From contig CAYFUR010000071.1 of NCBI GenBank assembly GCA_964346275.1, positions 1-19,455 on the forward strand: a stretch of 19,455 bases of DNA, given 5' to 3'. Origin of the DNA: CAYFUR01 sp964346275. Its GTDB lineage: Bacteria; Sumerlaeota; Sumerlaeia; SLMS01. A program made the position numbers and the translations under genes. The notes beneath the pieces are model-generated. The model was not told the origin of the DNA. It worked only from the letters and a program-made list of their open reading frames with translations, and searched no databases. Below, piece after piece: positions 1-7,395 of this stretch. How positions within the stretch are numbered: position 1 is the first letter of the stretch; the number at the start of each line of letters is the position of its first letter.

Positions 1-2
1 AT

Positions 3-1130
3 GAAATCAAATTCGACTGCCGCTTCTATACGGGATACAAGCCTTGTGGGAAATACCACGGCTGTCCCGATTGCCCGCACTATGAGCCCCGGGGCGAGCA
101 AATCCTGGTGATCAAGCTCGGCGCGATGGGTGATGTCCTGCGCACCAAGGCGATCCTTCCCGCCCTCAAGGCCGAGCATCCCACCTCCTGGATCGTCTGG
201 CTGACGGATCGGGGGAGCGAGTGCCTCGTCCGCGATCCAAACGTGGATGAGATCCATTCCTTCTCGCCCGAGGGGCTGGAGGCGCTGGAGGGGCGGCATT
301 TTGCCCGGCTGCTTTGCCTTGATAAAGACAAACACGCCCTCGCCCTTTCCCGCCGGCTCTCCGCCGACCGCAAACAGGGTTTTGCTCCCACGGTCTATAA
401 CACGGTGACCGTGTGGAACGAGGCCTCCATGTATGCGCTCCGCCTCGGGCTGTCCGACCCATTGAAATTTTACGAGAATGAGAAGAGCGTTCCCGAGATC
501 GTTTCCGAGATGTGCGAGTTGTCTTACAATGGCCAGCCCTATCGCCTGGAGATTGATGGAGAGGCGGAAACGAAGGCGGCGCAGCGGTGGCGGGAAATCA
601 CGGAGGGGAAAGCCGCGGGCAAAACCGTCGTCGGGCTCAACACCGGCTGCGGCCCCGTTTTCGCCACCAAGGGCTGGACGGAGGGCAACATGGCGGAATT
701 TGTGCGCATGGCGGGGGAGCGCGACGACTTTGCCCTGGTGCTGCTTGGCGGACCGCGCGAACGTGATTTGCACTCGGCATTGATGGAAAGCGCCGGCGAC
801 CTGGCTGACGAAAGGATTTTCGACGCGGGAACGGATAATCCGCTGGAAGTCTTCTTCGGGCTTGTCAACCGATGCGATGTGGTGCTCAGCGCGGATTCCC
901 TCGGAATGCATATCGCCATTGCTCTGGGCAAGCCCGTGGTCGCCTGGTTCGGCCCCACCTGCCACCAGGAAGTTGATCTCTATGGCAAGGGCGAGAAGAT
1001 TGTGACAGACTTCTCCTGCTCGCCTTGTTATCTGAAAGAATGCCCACAGCCCGTTTTCTGCATGGAAGCCATGAAAGCCCAAGATGTCTATATGGCCCTG
1101 GAGCGGGTTCTGGCCGCGCACAAGCCATGA
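3..1130 (+). CDS. Glycosyltransferase family 9 (heptosyltransferase-like), 5' partial
   Basis: Predicted GT-B glycosyltransferase of the ADP-heptose:LPS heptosyltransferase family (GT9), which adds sugars to lipopolysaccharide or another surface glycan at the cytoplasmic face of the inner membrane. The N-terminal motif VIKLGAMGDVLRTKAILPAL is the classic start of the family's first Rossmann domain. The C-terminal half has LNTGCGPVFATKGW, VLLGGPRERD and a donor-site region around SADSLGMHIAIALGKPVVAWFGP. The frame stays open to base 3, so the GTG at 108 is an internal valine and the true start lies upstream. The extra N-terminal segment carries four cysteines spaced CX8CX5CX2C. A second cluster, CSPCYLKECPQPVFC (CX2CX4CX5C), sits near the C terminus; the second type is known in WaaF-like proteins. 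The stop overlaps the next start (ATGA), so the two are probably translationally coupled. Sugar and acceptor cannot be told from sequence. Confidence 0.93.
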   Translation, partial: EIKFDCRFYTGYKPCGKYHGCPDCPHYEPRGEQILVIKLGAMGDVLRTKAILPALKAEHPTSWIVWLTDRGSECLVRDPNVDEIHSFSPEGLEALEGRHFARLLCLDKDKHALALSRRLSADRKQGFAPTVYNTVTVWNEASMYALRLGLSDPLKFYENEKSVPEIVSEMCELSYNGQPYRLEIDGEAETKAAQRWREITEGKAAGKTVVGLNTGCGPVFATKGWTEGNMAEFVRMAGERDDFALVLLGGPRERDLHSALMESAGDLADERIFDAGTDNPLEVFFGLVNRCDVVLSADSLGMHIAIALGKPVVAWFGPTCHQEVDLYGKGEKIVTDFSCSPCYLKECPQPVFCMEAMKAQDVYMALERVLAAHKP

Positions 1131-2671
1131 GCGCCCGCGAGTCTCATGAATCAACCCCATCCCGGCCCGCCAGGGCGTGGCCCTGGTGGTTTTTCCAGTC
1201 CGCCCTTCTCGTGTTGTGCCTTCTTTTTGTCTGGCTTGGAGCCCGGCCCATCGCTTACTCGACGAGCGTTATCAGCAACTATCCCTACCAACTCGACCGC
1301 GAGGAAGGATTTCTGCTCCACCAGGCCCAGCGCCTGGCCAACGGCGAGGGGCTTTATCTTCCCATCGAGGAGGAGCCCTACCTGGTCGACAACTATACGC
1401 CCGTGTATCCCACTGTCTATGCGGCGGCGCTGCTGTTTTCCGATCCATCCCTGGGCCCGGGGAGGTTTCTGGTTCTTCTTGCCGTTCTTGGGATCGTAAT
1501 CCTCATGGCGGGGTATATCCTGCTGGAAACACGTTCCCCGTTTCCGGCGATCCTGGCCCCCGGGCTCTTTCTCGCGACCTATGATCTCGGCCACTGGATC
1601 GGCTATGCGCGCGTGGATCTCCCTGCGATCTTCTTTGGCCTCGCCGCCCTGCTGGCTGCTTTTCGCGGCCCGGCGAAATACTGGATTCCGGTCTCCGCGG
1701 TTTTGACGATTCTCGCCTTCTATACAAAACAAACCCAGATCTTCGTCCCCCTCTCCATTCTCGTTGTCCTGGGGATTCAGCGGGAATGGCGCCGGGCGGG
1801 CCTGTTCCTTGCCTGGAGCGTGGGCGGCGGCCTGCTTGCTGGCCTTCTTCTGCTGGTGCTGACCGGCGGCCGCTTCTGGCTTCACACTGTTGTCTATAAC
1901 GCCAACGAGTTCCATTGGGACGCCGTCATTTCCATGCTGCGGCATCTCTGGTTTTTTGCCCGCTGGAGCATCCTTGCAGCGGTCGCGGCCGCGATTGGCG
2001 CTCTCTTGCTTTTCAGAAAGTCTCCGCTCTTTACTCCCCCTGTTATGGCTCTTTTCATCTATACGGGATTCTGTGGCATTTCCCTCGCCGGTGTTGGCAA
2101 GGCCGGGTCGGCGGTGAACTACTTTCTTGAATTTCATGTTGTGGCGAATCTTTTGACGGGATGGGCCCTTGGGGCTTTTCTCTGCTCCCTGAGAAAGACC
2201 GGCCCCATCGCCATACCCCGCGTGGCTCTTTTTCTGGCGCCGGTGCTTCTGCTGGCGCTGCACGGCTGGCGCATGGCGCGTGATCCCATCCGTTCCATCG
2301 CCTTTCCCCGGCCTTTCCAACAGGCGGAAGCGGCCCCTGCCCAGTTCCTTGTGATGGAACTGCTGAATGTTGACGGAGAAGTCCTCTCGGAAGACATCGC
2401 GGCCAGCCTCATGGCGGGCAAAGAGGTTCTTTATCAGCCGTTTATCATGGCGCAACTCGCCCGCGAAGGGAAATGGGACGATACCGTCCTGGTGGACCAG
2501 ATCGCCAGCGGACGATTCGCTTTGATTCTGACGGAGAAAAACCTGGAAGATGAATACTTCTATGGGTTTACCAAAGAGATGCGTGATGCGCTTCTCAAGC
2601 ATTACTATCTCGATGAATCGATTCGGCTGGCCCGGGGGGATCCCCGGTATTTGTACCGTCCTGAGAACTGA
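1127..2671 (+). CDS. Multi-pass membrane glycosyltransferase-like protein (GT-C / GT39-like)
   Basis: A 514-residue polytopic membrane protein resembling the PMT/ArnT-like GT-C glycosyltransferases, which use lipid-phosphate sugar donors on the periplasmic side. A first membrane helix (about residues 18-38) is followed by an acidic loop, YQLDREEGFLLHQAQRL, then VDNYTPVYPTVYAA. This matches the layout of GT-C proteins, where acidic residues in the first external loop are catalytic. Around nine more hydrophobic segments follow, then a soluble tail of about 120 residues from about residue 395. The ATG at 1127 is chosen over the upstream in-frame 1025 because it overlaps the previous stop as ATGA and because the upstream extension is only a shadow of the GT9 gene. 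Pairing with GT9 suggests a surface-glycan assembly unit. The family call is from overall layout, so the exact donor and product are unknown. Confidence 0.8.
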   Translation: MSARESHESTPSRPARAWPWWFFQSALLVLCLLFVWLGARPIAYSTSVISNYPYQLDREEGFLLHQAQRLANGEGLYLPIEEEPYLVDNYTPVYPTVYAAALLFSDPSLGPGRFLVLLAVLGIVILMAGYILLETRSPFPAILAPGLFLATYDLGHWIGYARVDLPAIFFGLAALLAAFRGPAKYWIPVSAVLTILAFYTKQTQIFVPLSILVVLGIQREWRRAGLFLAWSVGGGLLAGLLLLVLTGGRFWLHTVVYNANEFHWDAVISMLRHLWFFARWSILAAVAAAIGALLLFRKSPLFTPPVMALFIYTGFCGISLAGVGKAGSAVNYFLEFHVVANLLTGWALGAFLCSLRKTGPIAIPRVALFLAPVLLLALHGWRMARDPIRSIAFPRPFQQAEAAPAQFLVMELLNVDGEVLSEDIAASLMAGKEVLYQPFIMAQLAREGKWDDTVLVDQIASGRFALILTEKNLEDEYFYGFTKEMRDALLKHYYLDESIRLARGDPRYLYRPEN

Positions 2672-2710
2672 GTTTTCCCCATTGAGAAGCCTCGGGGGAA
2701 AACGTTTCTT
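2672..2710 (+). terminator. Terminator-like hairpin after the GT39-like gene
   Basis: A perfect 9-bp inverted repeat, GTTTTCCCC (2672-2680) and GGGGAAAAC (2695-2703), with a 14-nt loop, begins one base after the stop codon. It is followed by GTTTCTT, a weak T tract. It probably ends or attenuates the glycosyltransferase transcript before the kinase-like gene. The poor T run keeps this below certain. Confidence 0.5.
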
Positions 2711-2770
2711 GCATTCTGAATCCCCGCGCTTGACGAATAGCACCGTTCTGAAGGAAAGACGCCGGCTCCG

Positions 2771-4135
2771 ATGAAGCAGAATGAATTAAAAAACCTTCTG
2801 GTCCAAATGCGGCTCCTCACCGAGGGGCAGTTCGAGGAATGTCTGCGTGATTCTTCCCGCAAGGGCCAGCCAAGCCCGTGGGGAATCATCCGCCAGCGTG
2901 GGTTCATCAATATGGACCTGGAAAACGCTCTCGAAATGGCGATGGATGATGAGATGTCTCTGGGAGATGTTCGAGCCTCCCTTGAGGCTTATCGCCAGGA
3001 AGCATCACGTCCAATCCGGGAGGACACCTCGTCCGCCGACCCCGCCGTTCTCGAAACCATCCAGTCCAATCGCGATGAATCAGATACCGAAGACTCCTTC
3101 GATGTTGAGACGACAGGCACTTCGCTACCCAAAAGCAACCCCCTCGATACCGTCGATATTATCGAGCAGATTTCCGAAGACTCGGATACGGGACAGCTCG
3201 CCCTTGAAGCCCTTGTTGGAGAGCGCCTTGGCGATTACGAAATCCGTTCTCAACTGAGTTCCAGCCCGACTGGCGTGATCTATCTTGGTGTGCAGGCCCG
3301 GCTCAGGGCACCGGTCGCGGTCAAGGTTCTTTCTCCTTCCCTTTCCCGACTGGATCCTGAATTTGCCGACCAGCTTCTCGAGGAAGCCTCTCGGGCGCGT
3401 GCTGTCGAGCATCCCAACATTGTTCAGGTTCTGGATTGCGGGAAAGAGGCGGGATTCCACTTTATTGTGATGGAGCATGCCGATGGCATGAGCCTTCGCG
3501 AGTTGCTCGATCTGAATCGCCGCCTGGACCCGCCTCAGGCGTTGATTGCGATACAGCTTGTTTGTGAAGCTCTCGCGGTCGCTCACGAAAAAGGGGTGAT
3601 CCACCGGGGCATCCAGCCGCGCAACATCCTGATCACCCGGTCGAAACAGGTGAAACTGGCGGATCTTGGCCTGGGGAAGAATCTGACCGGGAAACAAGCT
3701 GACATCGACACTTACGAAATGCTTTTCCGGGGCCTTCCCTTTTACCGGGCTCCCGAAATGGCGGAGAATGGGAGCAATGCCGGCGCGCGGACGGACATTT
3801 ATTCCATTGGGGCGACGCTTTATCATCTCGTCACGGGAGTCGAACCTTTCCGGGGGGCGACACGGGCCGAGATTCTTCGGAAACACCGCGAGCAGCCCCT
3901 GGTCCCCGCCGAGGAAGTGGCTCGCGGGGTGCCGCCGGTTCTTTCCGAGATGATTTCCATGATGCTTTCGAAGGATCCGAGCCAGCGGCCCGGCCATTGC
4001 CGCCAACTGGCCCAACAGATCGAGCGATGCCTTACGACGATCCTGGCCAGCGATACACGGCCCGGACGCGATGCCCGGTCGGTGCGGAAGATCCGGGACC
4101 TTCTCAGCGGCGCCGCCCTGGAGGCCTCCATCTGA
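2771..4135 (+). CDS. Ser/Thr protein kinase-fold protein, predicted pseudokinase
   Basis: A 454-residue soluble protein with a eukaryotic-like (Hanks/PknB) kinase domain at about residues 154-422. Retained elements are the VAVK lysine (K185), an alpha-C glutamate (E204 or E205), the catalytic-loop Asn (N285), a DLG metal-binding motif (D298), RAPE (326-329), TDIYSIG with D342, and a final RP arginine (R406). The catalytic loop reads HRGIQPRN instead of HRDxKPxN. The proton-acceptor Asp is Gly280 (codon GGC, 3608-3610) and the following Lys is Gln. The glycine-rich loop is degraded to LSSSPTGVIYLG. The domain probably binds nucleotide weakly or acts as a scaffold. Residues 1-75 form a separate helical domain, 80-150 are acidic and probably disordered, and no membrane helix is seen. 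AAGGAAAG at 2751-2758 is a plausible ribosome site. Partner and role are unknown. Confidence 0.88.
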   Translation: MKQNELKNLLVQMRLLTEGQFEECLRDSSRKGQPSPWGIIRQRGFINMDLENALEMAMDDEMSLGDVRASLEAYRQEASRPIREDTSSADPAVLETIQSNRDESDTEDSFDVETTGTSLPKSNPLDTVDIIEQISEDSDTGQLALEALVGERLGDYEIRSQLSSSPTGVIYLGVQARLRAPVAVKVLSPSLSRLDPEFADQLLEEASRARAVEHPNIVQVLDCGKEAGFHFIVMEHADGMSLRELLDLNRRLDPPQALIAIQLVCEALAVAHEKGVIHRGIQPRNILITRSKQVKLADLGLGKNLTGKQADIDTYEMLFRGLPFYRAPEMAENGSNAGARTDIYSIGATLYHLVTGVEPFRGATRAEILRKHREQPLVPAEEVARGVPPVLSEMISMMLSKDPSQRPGHCRQLAQQIERCLTTILASDTRPGRDARSVRKIRDLLSGAALEASI

Positions 4136-4157
4136 AGTCAATCACACCCCGATCCTG

Positions 4158-4163
4158 AGGAGG
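4158..4163 (+). promoter_or_regulatory. Shine-Dalgarno AGGAGG of the Nif3-like gene
   Basis: A full-consensus AGGAGG lies four bases before the ATG at 4168. It fixes the start of the Nif3-like gene and suggests strong translation, although the spacing is short. Confidence 0.7.
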
Positions 4164-4167
4164 TTAT

Positions 4168-5319
4168 ATGCCTCGGCAGAAAAAGAAGAGCCCCCGCGTG
4201 GCCGACGTCCTGGCTGCGGTTGATCAGATCGCCCCGTTCCGGCTGGCGGAGAGCTGGGATAATGTGGGTCTGCAGTTCGGCCATCCTGACGCGCCCGCGG
4301 GCCGCATCCTCGTCGGACTCGAGATTACCGATGGGTTTCTCGCGGAAGCCCGCCAGCGCCGCGCCGGAACGCTTGTCACACACCACCCGCTGATTTTCCG
4401 GCCGGCGAAAACTTTCCGCGAAGACCACGTTGTTCCCGCGCTCGGCACCCGGATTATCCGGCAGAAGCAGGCTCTTATTGCGGCCCATACGAATTTCGAT
4501 TCGGTCGCCTATGGGACAAACGGTGTCCTGGCTGACGCGCTTGATCTCCAGGCGGCGGGACGGCGGTTTCTCAAGCCCGCCCCCGCCAGCGCGCCAGAGG
4601 TCAAATTCGTCGTCTTCGTTCCTGTGAGCCACATCGATCAGGTGATCGATGCCGTTTCCGCCGCCGGGGCCGGAGTCATTGGCGATTATTCCCACTGCAC
4701 TTTTCGCACCCCGGGGACGGGCACCTTCAAGCCTCTGGAAGGGGCCGACCCCTGGTCGGGAACGGTGGGAGAGATTCAACACGAGGAAGAAGTTCGCCTG
4801 GAAACCGTTTGCCCGAAGCATCTTCTCCGCACACTGCTCCTCACCGTCTCGCAGGCCCATCCTTATGAGGAAATGGCCTACGATATTTATCCGGTGGAGC
4901 CGGACCCGGTGGCCAGCGCCGGGCTGGGACTGATCGGGAACTTGAAAAAGAAGATGCCGGTGTCCCAGGTCGTGACGCACTTGAAACGGCGCTTGAAGCT
5001 GAATTCCGTGGCATTGATTGGCGATTCGAAAAAGAAGGTGGAACGCGTTGCGGTTTGCACGGGCGCCGGAGGCAGTATTATCCACGACTGGCAGGAGGGC
5101 ACCGCGGACCTCTTTATCACAGGGGAACTGTCACACCACGACGCCCACGAAGCCGAGCATCGCGGCATCACAACGCTCCTGATCGGCCACTGGGAGAGCG
5201 AGGTCATCGCCGGGCCGCGCTTTGCAGAGCTGATCCAGGCGACTCTGGCCGAAATGGGCTTTCCCAAGGCGTCTGTGGCCTCCGCGGAGAAGGAAGCGGG
5301 CCCGATCCGGAGGCTTTGA
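4168..5319 (+). CDS. Nif3-like dinuclear metal centre protein (DUF34/YqfO type)
   Basis: A 383-residue member of the Nif3/YbgI family, whose members form ring-shaped hexamers with a two-metal site; some carry the label GTP cyclohydrolase 1 type 2, but the cellular role is unsettled. Metal-ligand motifs are visible: THHP (71-74), HTNFD (107-111), GELSHHDAHEA (319-329) and GHWESE (340-345). In place of the usual GHY-SE the C-terminal motif is GHWESE. Residues of about 145-245 form the inserted PII/CutA-like domain found in the long YqfO-type proteins, ending in QAHPYEEMAYDIYPV. The length fits this long subclass rather than the roughly 250-residue E. coli YbgI type. It begins 32 bp after the kinase-like gene with a consensus ribosome site, so the two may be co-transcribed. 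A hairpin follows, separating it from mqnE. Confidence 0.93.
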   Translation: MPRQKKKSPRVADVLAAVDQIAPFRLAESWDNVGLQFGHPDAPAGRILVGLEITDGFLAEARQRRAGTLVTHHPLIFRPAKTFREDHVVPALGTRIIRQKQALIAAHTNFDSVAYGTNGVLADALDLQAAGRRFLKPAPASAPEVKFVVFVPVSHIDQVIDAVSAAGAGVIGDYSHCTFRTPGTGTFKPLEGADPWSGTVGEIQHEEEVRLETVCPKHLLRTLLLTVSQAHPYEEMAYDIYPVEPDPVASAGLGLIGNLKKKMPVSQVVTHLKRRLKLNSVALIGDSKKKVERVAVCTGAGGSIIHDWQEGTADLFITGELSHHDAHEAEHRGITTLLIGHWESEVIAGPRFAELIQATLAEMGFPKASVASAEKEAGPIRRL

Positions 5320-5345
5320 AAATCGCCCTGATGAGCCTCATCGAG

Positions 5346-5376
5346 AAGGAAATCCCCGGTGGAACGGGGATTCCTT
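5346..5376 (+). terminator. Terminator-like hairpin after the Nif3-like gene
   Basis: AAGG-A-AATCCCC (5346-5357) pairs with GGGGATTCCTT (5366-5376) to give an 11-bp stem with one bulged A and an 8-nt loop. The sequence after it, GCTTGTT, is only moderately T-rich. It probably ends the upstream transcript. A smaller hairpin, GCCGG-TTGTAAT-CCGGC (5385-5401), follows directly. Confidence 0.5.
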
Positions 5377-5478
5377 GCTTGTTCGCCGGTTGTAATCCGG
5401 CTTATAGTTTGCATCATCACGGTGTTGTGGGAACTTATGCGCCCACGCACCCCTGCAAGGATTTTTCTCGATTCGATC

Positions 5479-6576
5479 ATGATTCCTTTATCAGATAAGC
5501 GCCTCGCTCCCATTGCTGAAAAAATCGAAGCGGGCGAGCGCCTTGATTTCCAGGATGGCCTGGCGCTTTACGACAGCTTCGATCTCCCCGCGATCGGCGC
5601 CCTGGCAAATTCTGTCCGCGAGCGCCTTCATGGCGATCAAACATATTTTAATGTCAACCTGCACATTAACCCGACGAATACGTGCTTTGCCTCTTGCGGC
5701 TTTTGCGCTTTCGGCCGAAAAGCCTTCGATGAAAACAGCTATATGCTATCCGCCGATGAAATCGTCGAGCGCGCCCGCCGCAGCATGCCCGAAGGATGCA
5801 CGGAAATCCACCTGGTCGGCGGAATCGACCCGCGGCTCAAGCTGGAATACTACACAGCTTATATACGATCGCTAAAAACCGCATTCCCCGACGTGCATAT
5901 TAAGACACTGACGCCGGTGGAGGTCGCCTTCATTGCAAAGATGTCGAAAATGTCTATCGGCGAAGTGATCAATGCGCTCATCGAAGCGGGGATGGGTTCC
6001 ATGCCCGGCGGGGGCGCGGAAATTTTCGATCCGGAAATTCGCGAGCAAATCTGCGAGCATAAATGCAACGCCGACACCTGGTTTGAAACCCACCGGGAAA
6101 TGCACACCCGGGGAATCAAGTCCAACTGCACCATGCTTTTCGGCCATATCGAGGAGCCGCGCCATCGCATTGATCACCTGCTTCGTTTGCGCGAGCACCA
6201 GGACCAGTTTGGCGGCTTTCAGTGTTTCATCCCCCTGAGCTTTCATCCCGCGAACACCGAGTTCAGCCACTTGCCGCCACCGTCCGGTTTCCTCGAACTG
6301 CAGAGTGTCGCGATCTCGCGCCTCATGCTGGATAATATTTCGCACATCAAAGCCTACTGGATCATGCTTGGAATCAAGCAGGCGCAGCTGGCCCAGTGGT
6401 TTGGCGCAAACGATATAGACGGGACGGTGGTTCACGAAGAGATTTATCACGACGCCGGAGCGAAGACGCCCCAGGGCATGACAGCTGAAGAATTGAGCCG
6501 CGTTGTCAGGGAGTGTGGCCGGCGCCCAGTCCAGAGAACGACGGTTTACGAGGAGGTGGGTGCCTCCGGCGCATAG
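5479..6576 (+). CDS. mqnE: Aminofutalosine synthase MqnE (radical SAM)
   Basis: A cytoplasmic radical SAM enzyme of the futalosine menaquinone pathway, which joins 3-[(1-carboxyvinyl)oxy]benzoate with SAM to form 6-amino-6-deoxyfutalosine. The sequence has the [4Fe-4S]-binding CX3CX2C motif CFASCGFC at residues 69-76. MqnE/MqnC-type blocks follow: EIHLVGGIDP, GSMPGGGAEIF, GIKSNCTMLFGHIE, FQCFIPLSFHP, SRLMLDNISHIKAYWIMLG and FGANDIDGTVVHEEI, ending PVQRTTVYEE. These fit MqnE better than MqnC. The ATG at 5479 gives 365 residues, the usual length, and starts the conserved segment leading to GERLDFQDGLALY. An in-frame ATG at 5437 and a GTG at 5359 inside the hairpin are possible but unlikely. No other mqn gene is present in the window, so the pathway must be completed elsewhere. 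The otsB gene begins 24 bp downstream, so they may share a transcript. Confidence 0.93.
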   Translation: MIPLSDKRLAPIAEKIEAGERLDFQDGLALYDSFDLPAIGALANSVRERLHGDQTYFNVNLHINPTNTCFASCGFCAFGRKAFDENSYMLSADEIVERARRSMPEGCTEIHLVGGIDPRLKLEYYTAYIRSLKTAFPDVHIKTLTPVEVAFIAKMSKMSIGEVINALIEAGMGSMPGGGAEIFDPEIREQICEHKCNADTWFETHREMHTRGIKSNCTMLFGHIEEPRHRIDHLLRLREHQDQFGGFQCFIPLSFHPANTEFSHLPPPSGFLELQSVAISRLMLDNISHIKAYWIMLGIKQAQLAQWFGANDIDGTVVHEEIYHDAGAKTPQGMTAEELSRVVRECGRRPVQRTTVYEEVGASGA

Positions 6577-6600
6577 AAGACGCTTTGGGAGTGGACGCTC

Positions 6601-7395
6601 ATGGACGATACGCAACGTTTAAATTCTTTCTTTCGGAACCTTGCAGCGAAAAAGCGCGGCCTGCTTCTGCTCGATTACGATGGGACTCTCGCTCCTTTTG
6701 TCGAGGACCGGCTGCAGGCGATTCCCGCTCCGGGGATTCGCGAGCGGATCGATGCGATCCTCGAATCCGGCGGGGATACGCGGGTCGTATTTGTCAGTGG
6801 GCGCCCTTGTGAGGAGTTGACCACCCTTGCGGGCCTGAAAAACCCGGTCGAGGTCTGGGGATGTCATGGCCGGGAGTTTCGCAATATCAACGGAGAGATG
6901 AGTTATTTCGGTGTGACGGCGGATCTGCAAAAGGTTCTGGAAAAGAACCGCGAAGAACTGCTTCAAATCGTTCCAGAGGACAAGTTGGAATTAAAAACCG
7001 GGTGCCTGGCGTTTCACTGGCGCGGTGTTCCGGAAGAAGACCGCAAGCGGATGGTGGAACAGTTCGAGGACTCCTGGCATCGCATTGCGGAAGAGCAATC
7101 GTTGAAGGTTCTTTATTTCGATGGCGGGATCGAACTCGCCATTCCCGGGCGTACGAAAGGCGACGCGGTGAACCAACTGCTGGAAGAGCATCGCGGCGAG
7201 GACCGCGCGACCGCTTTTCTCGGCGACGACAAGACCGATGAGGATGGCTTTCGGGCTCTCGGCGAGCGCGGTCTATCCGTCCTGGTGCGCAATGAACCGC
7301 GAGAAACCAGCGCGCATATACGAATTCCCATGCCGGAAGGCGTTCTGTCGTTCTTTGATCGATGGCACGCCGCAACCCAGAAAGGAGATATATAA
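6601..7395 (+). CDS. otsB: Trehalose-6-phosphate phosphatase OtsB
   Basis: A HAD-superfamily phosphatase that removes phosphate from trehalose-6-phosphate to give free trehalose in the cytoplasm. HAD motif I is DYDGT (25-29), with D25 the predicted nucleophile and D27 the acid/base. Motif II is SGR (66-68), Lys186 supplies motif III, and motif IV is GDDKTDED (208-215). The 264-residue length is normal for OtsB. A GGGAG stretch (about 6587-6591) precedes the ATG. The stop TAA shares its last A with the ATG of otsA (TAATG), so both should be made in a fixed ratio. The order otsB-otsA keeps phosphatase and synthase in one unit. Confidence 0.95.
   Translation: MDDTQRLNSFFRNLAAKKRGLLLLDYDGTLAPFVEDRLQAIPAPGIRERIDAILESGGDTRVVFVSGRPCEELTTLAGLKNPVEVWGCHGREFRNINGEMSYFGVTADLQKVLEKNREELLQIVPEDKLELKTGCLAFHWRGVPEEDRKRMVEQFEDSWHRIAEEQSLKVLYFDGGIELAIPGRTKGDAVNQLLEEHRGEDRATAFLGDDKTDEDGFRALGERGLSVLVRNEPRETSAHIRIPMPEGVLSFFDRWHAATQKGDI
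7381..7387 (+). promoter_or_regulatory. Shine-Dalgarno AAAGGAG of otsA
   Basis: AAAGGAG lies within the last codons of otsB, seven bases before ATG 7395. It decides in favour of 7395 over the in-frame ATG at 7362 and supports a coupled otsB-otsA translation unit. Confidence 0.75.

Noticed and set aside
108..110. GTG as the start of the GT9 gene
   Set aside because: The frame stays open to the window edge and the upstream residues contain a patterned cysteine motif, so this codon is an internal valine.
1151..2743. 530-codon open frame on the minus strand opposite the membrane glycosyltransferase
   Set aside because: It is a codon-bias shadow: the translation is low-complexity, rich in Gln, Arg, Lys and Gly, with no domain or hydrophobic pattern, while the plus strand encodes a clear membrane protein.
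2730..2758. TTGACG box as a promoter for the kinase-like gene
   Set aside because: The -35 is near consensus, but at 17 bases spacing the sequence is GGAAAG-like, with no resemblance to a -10 box, and it overlaps the ribosome site.
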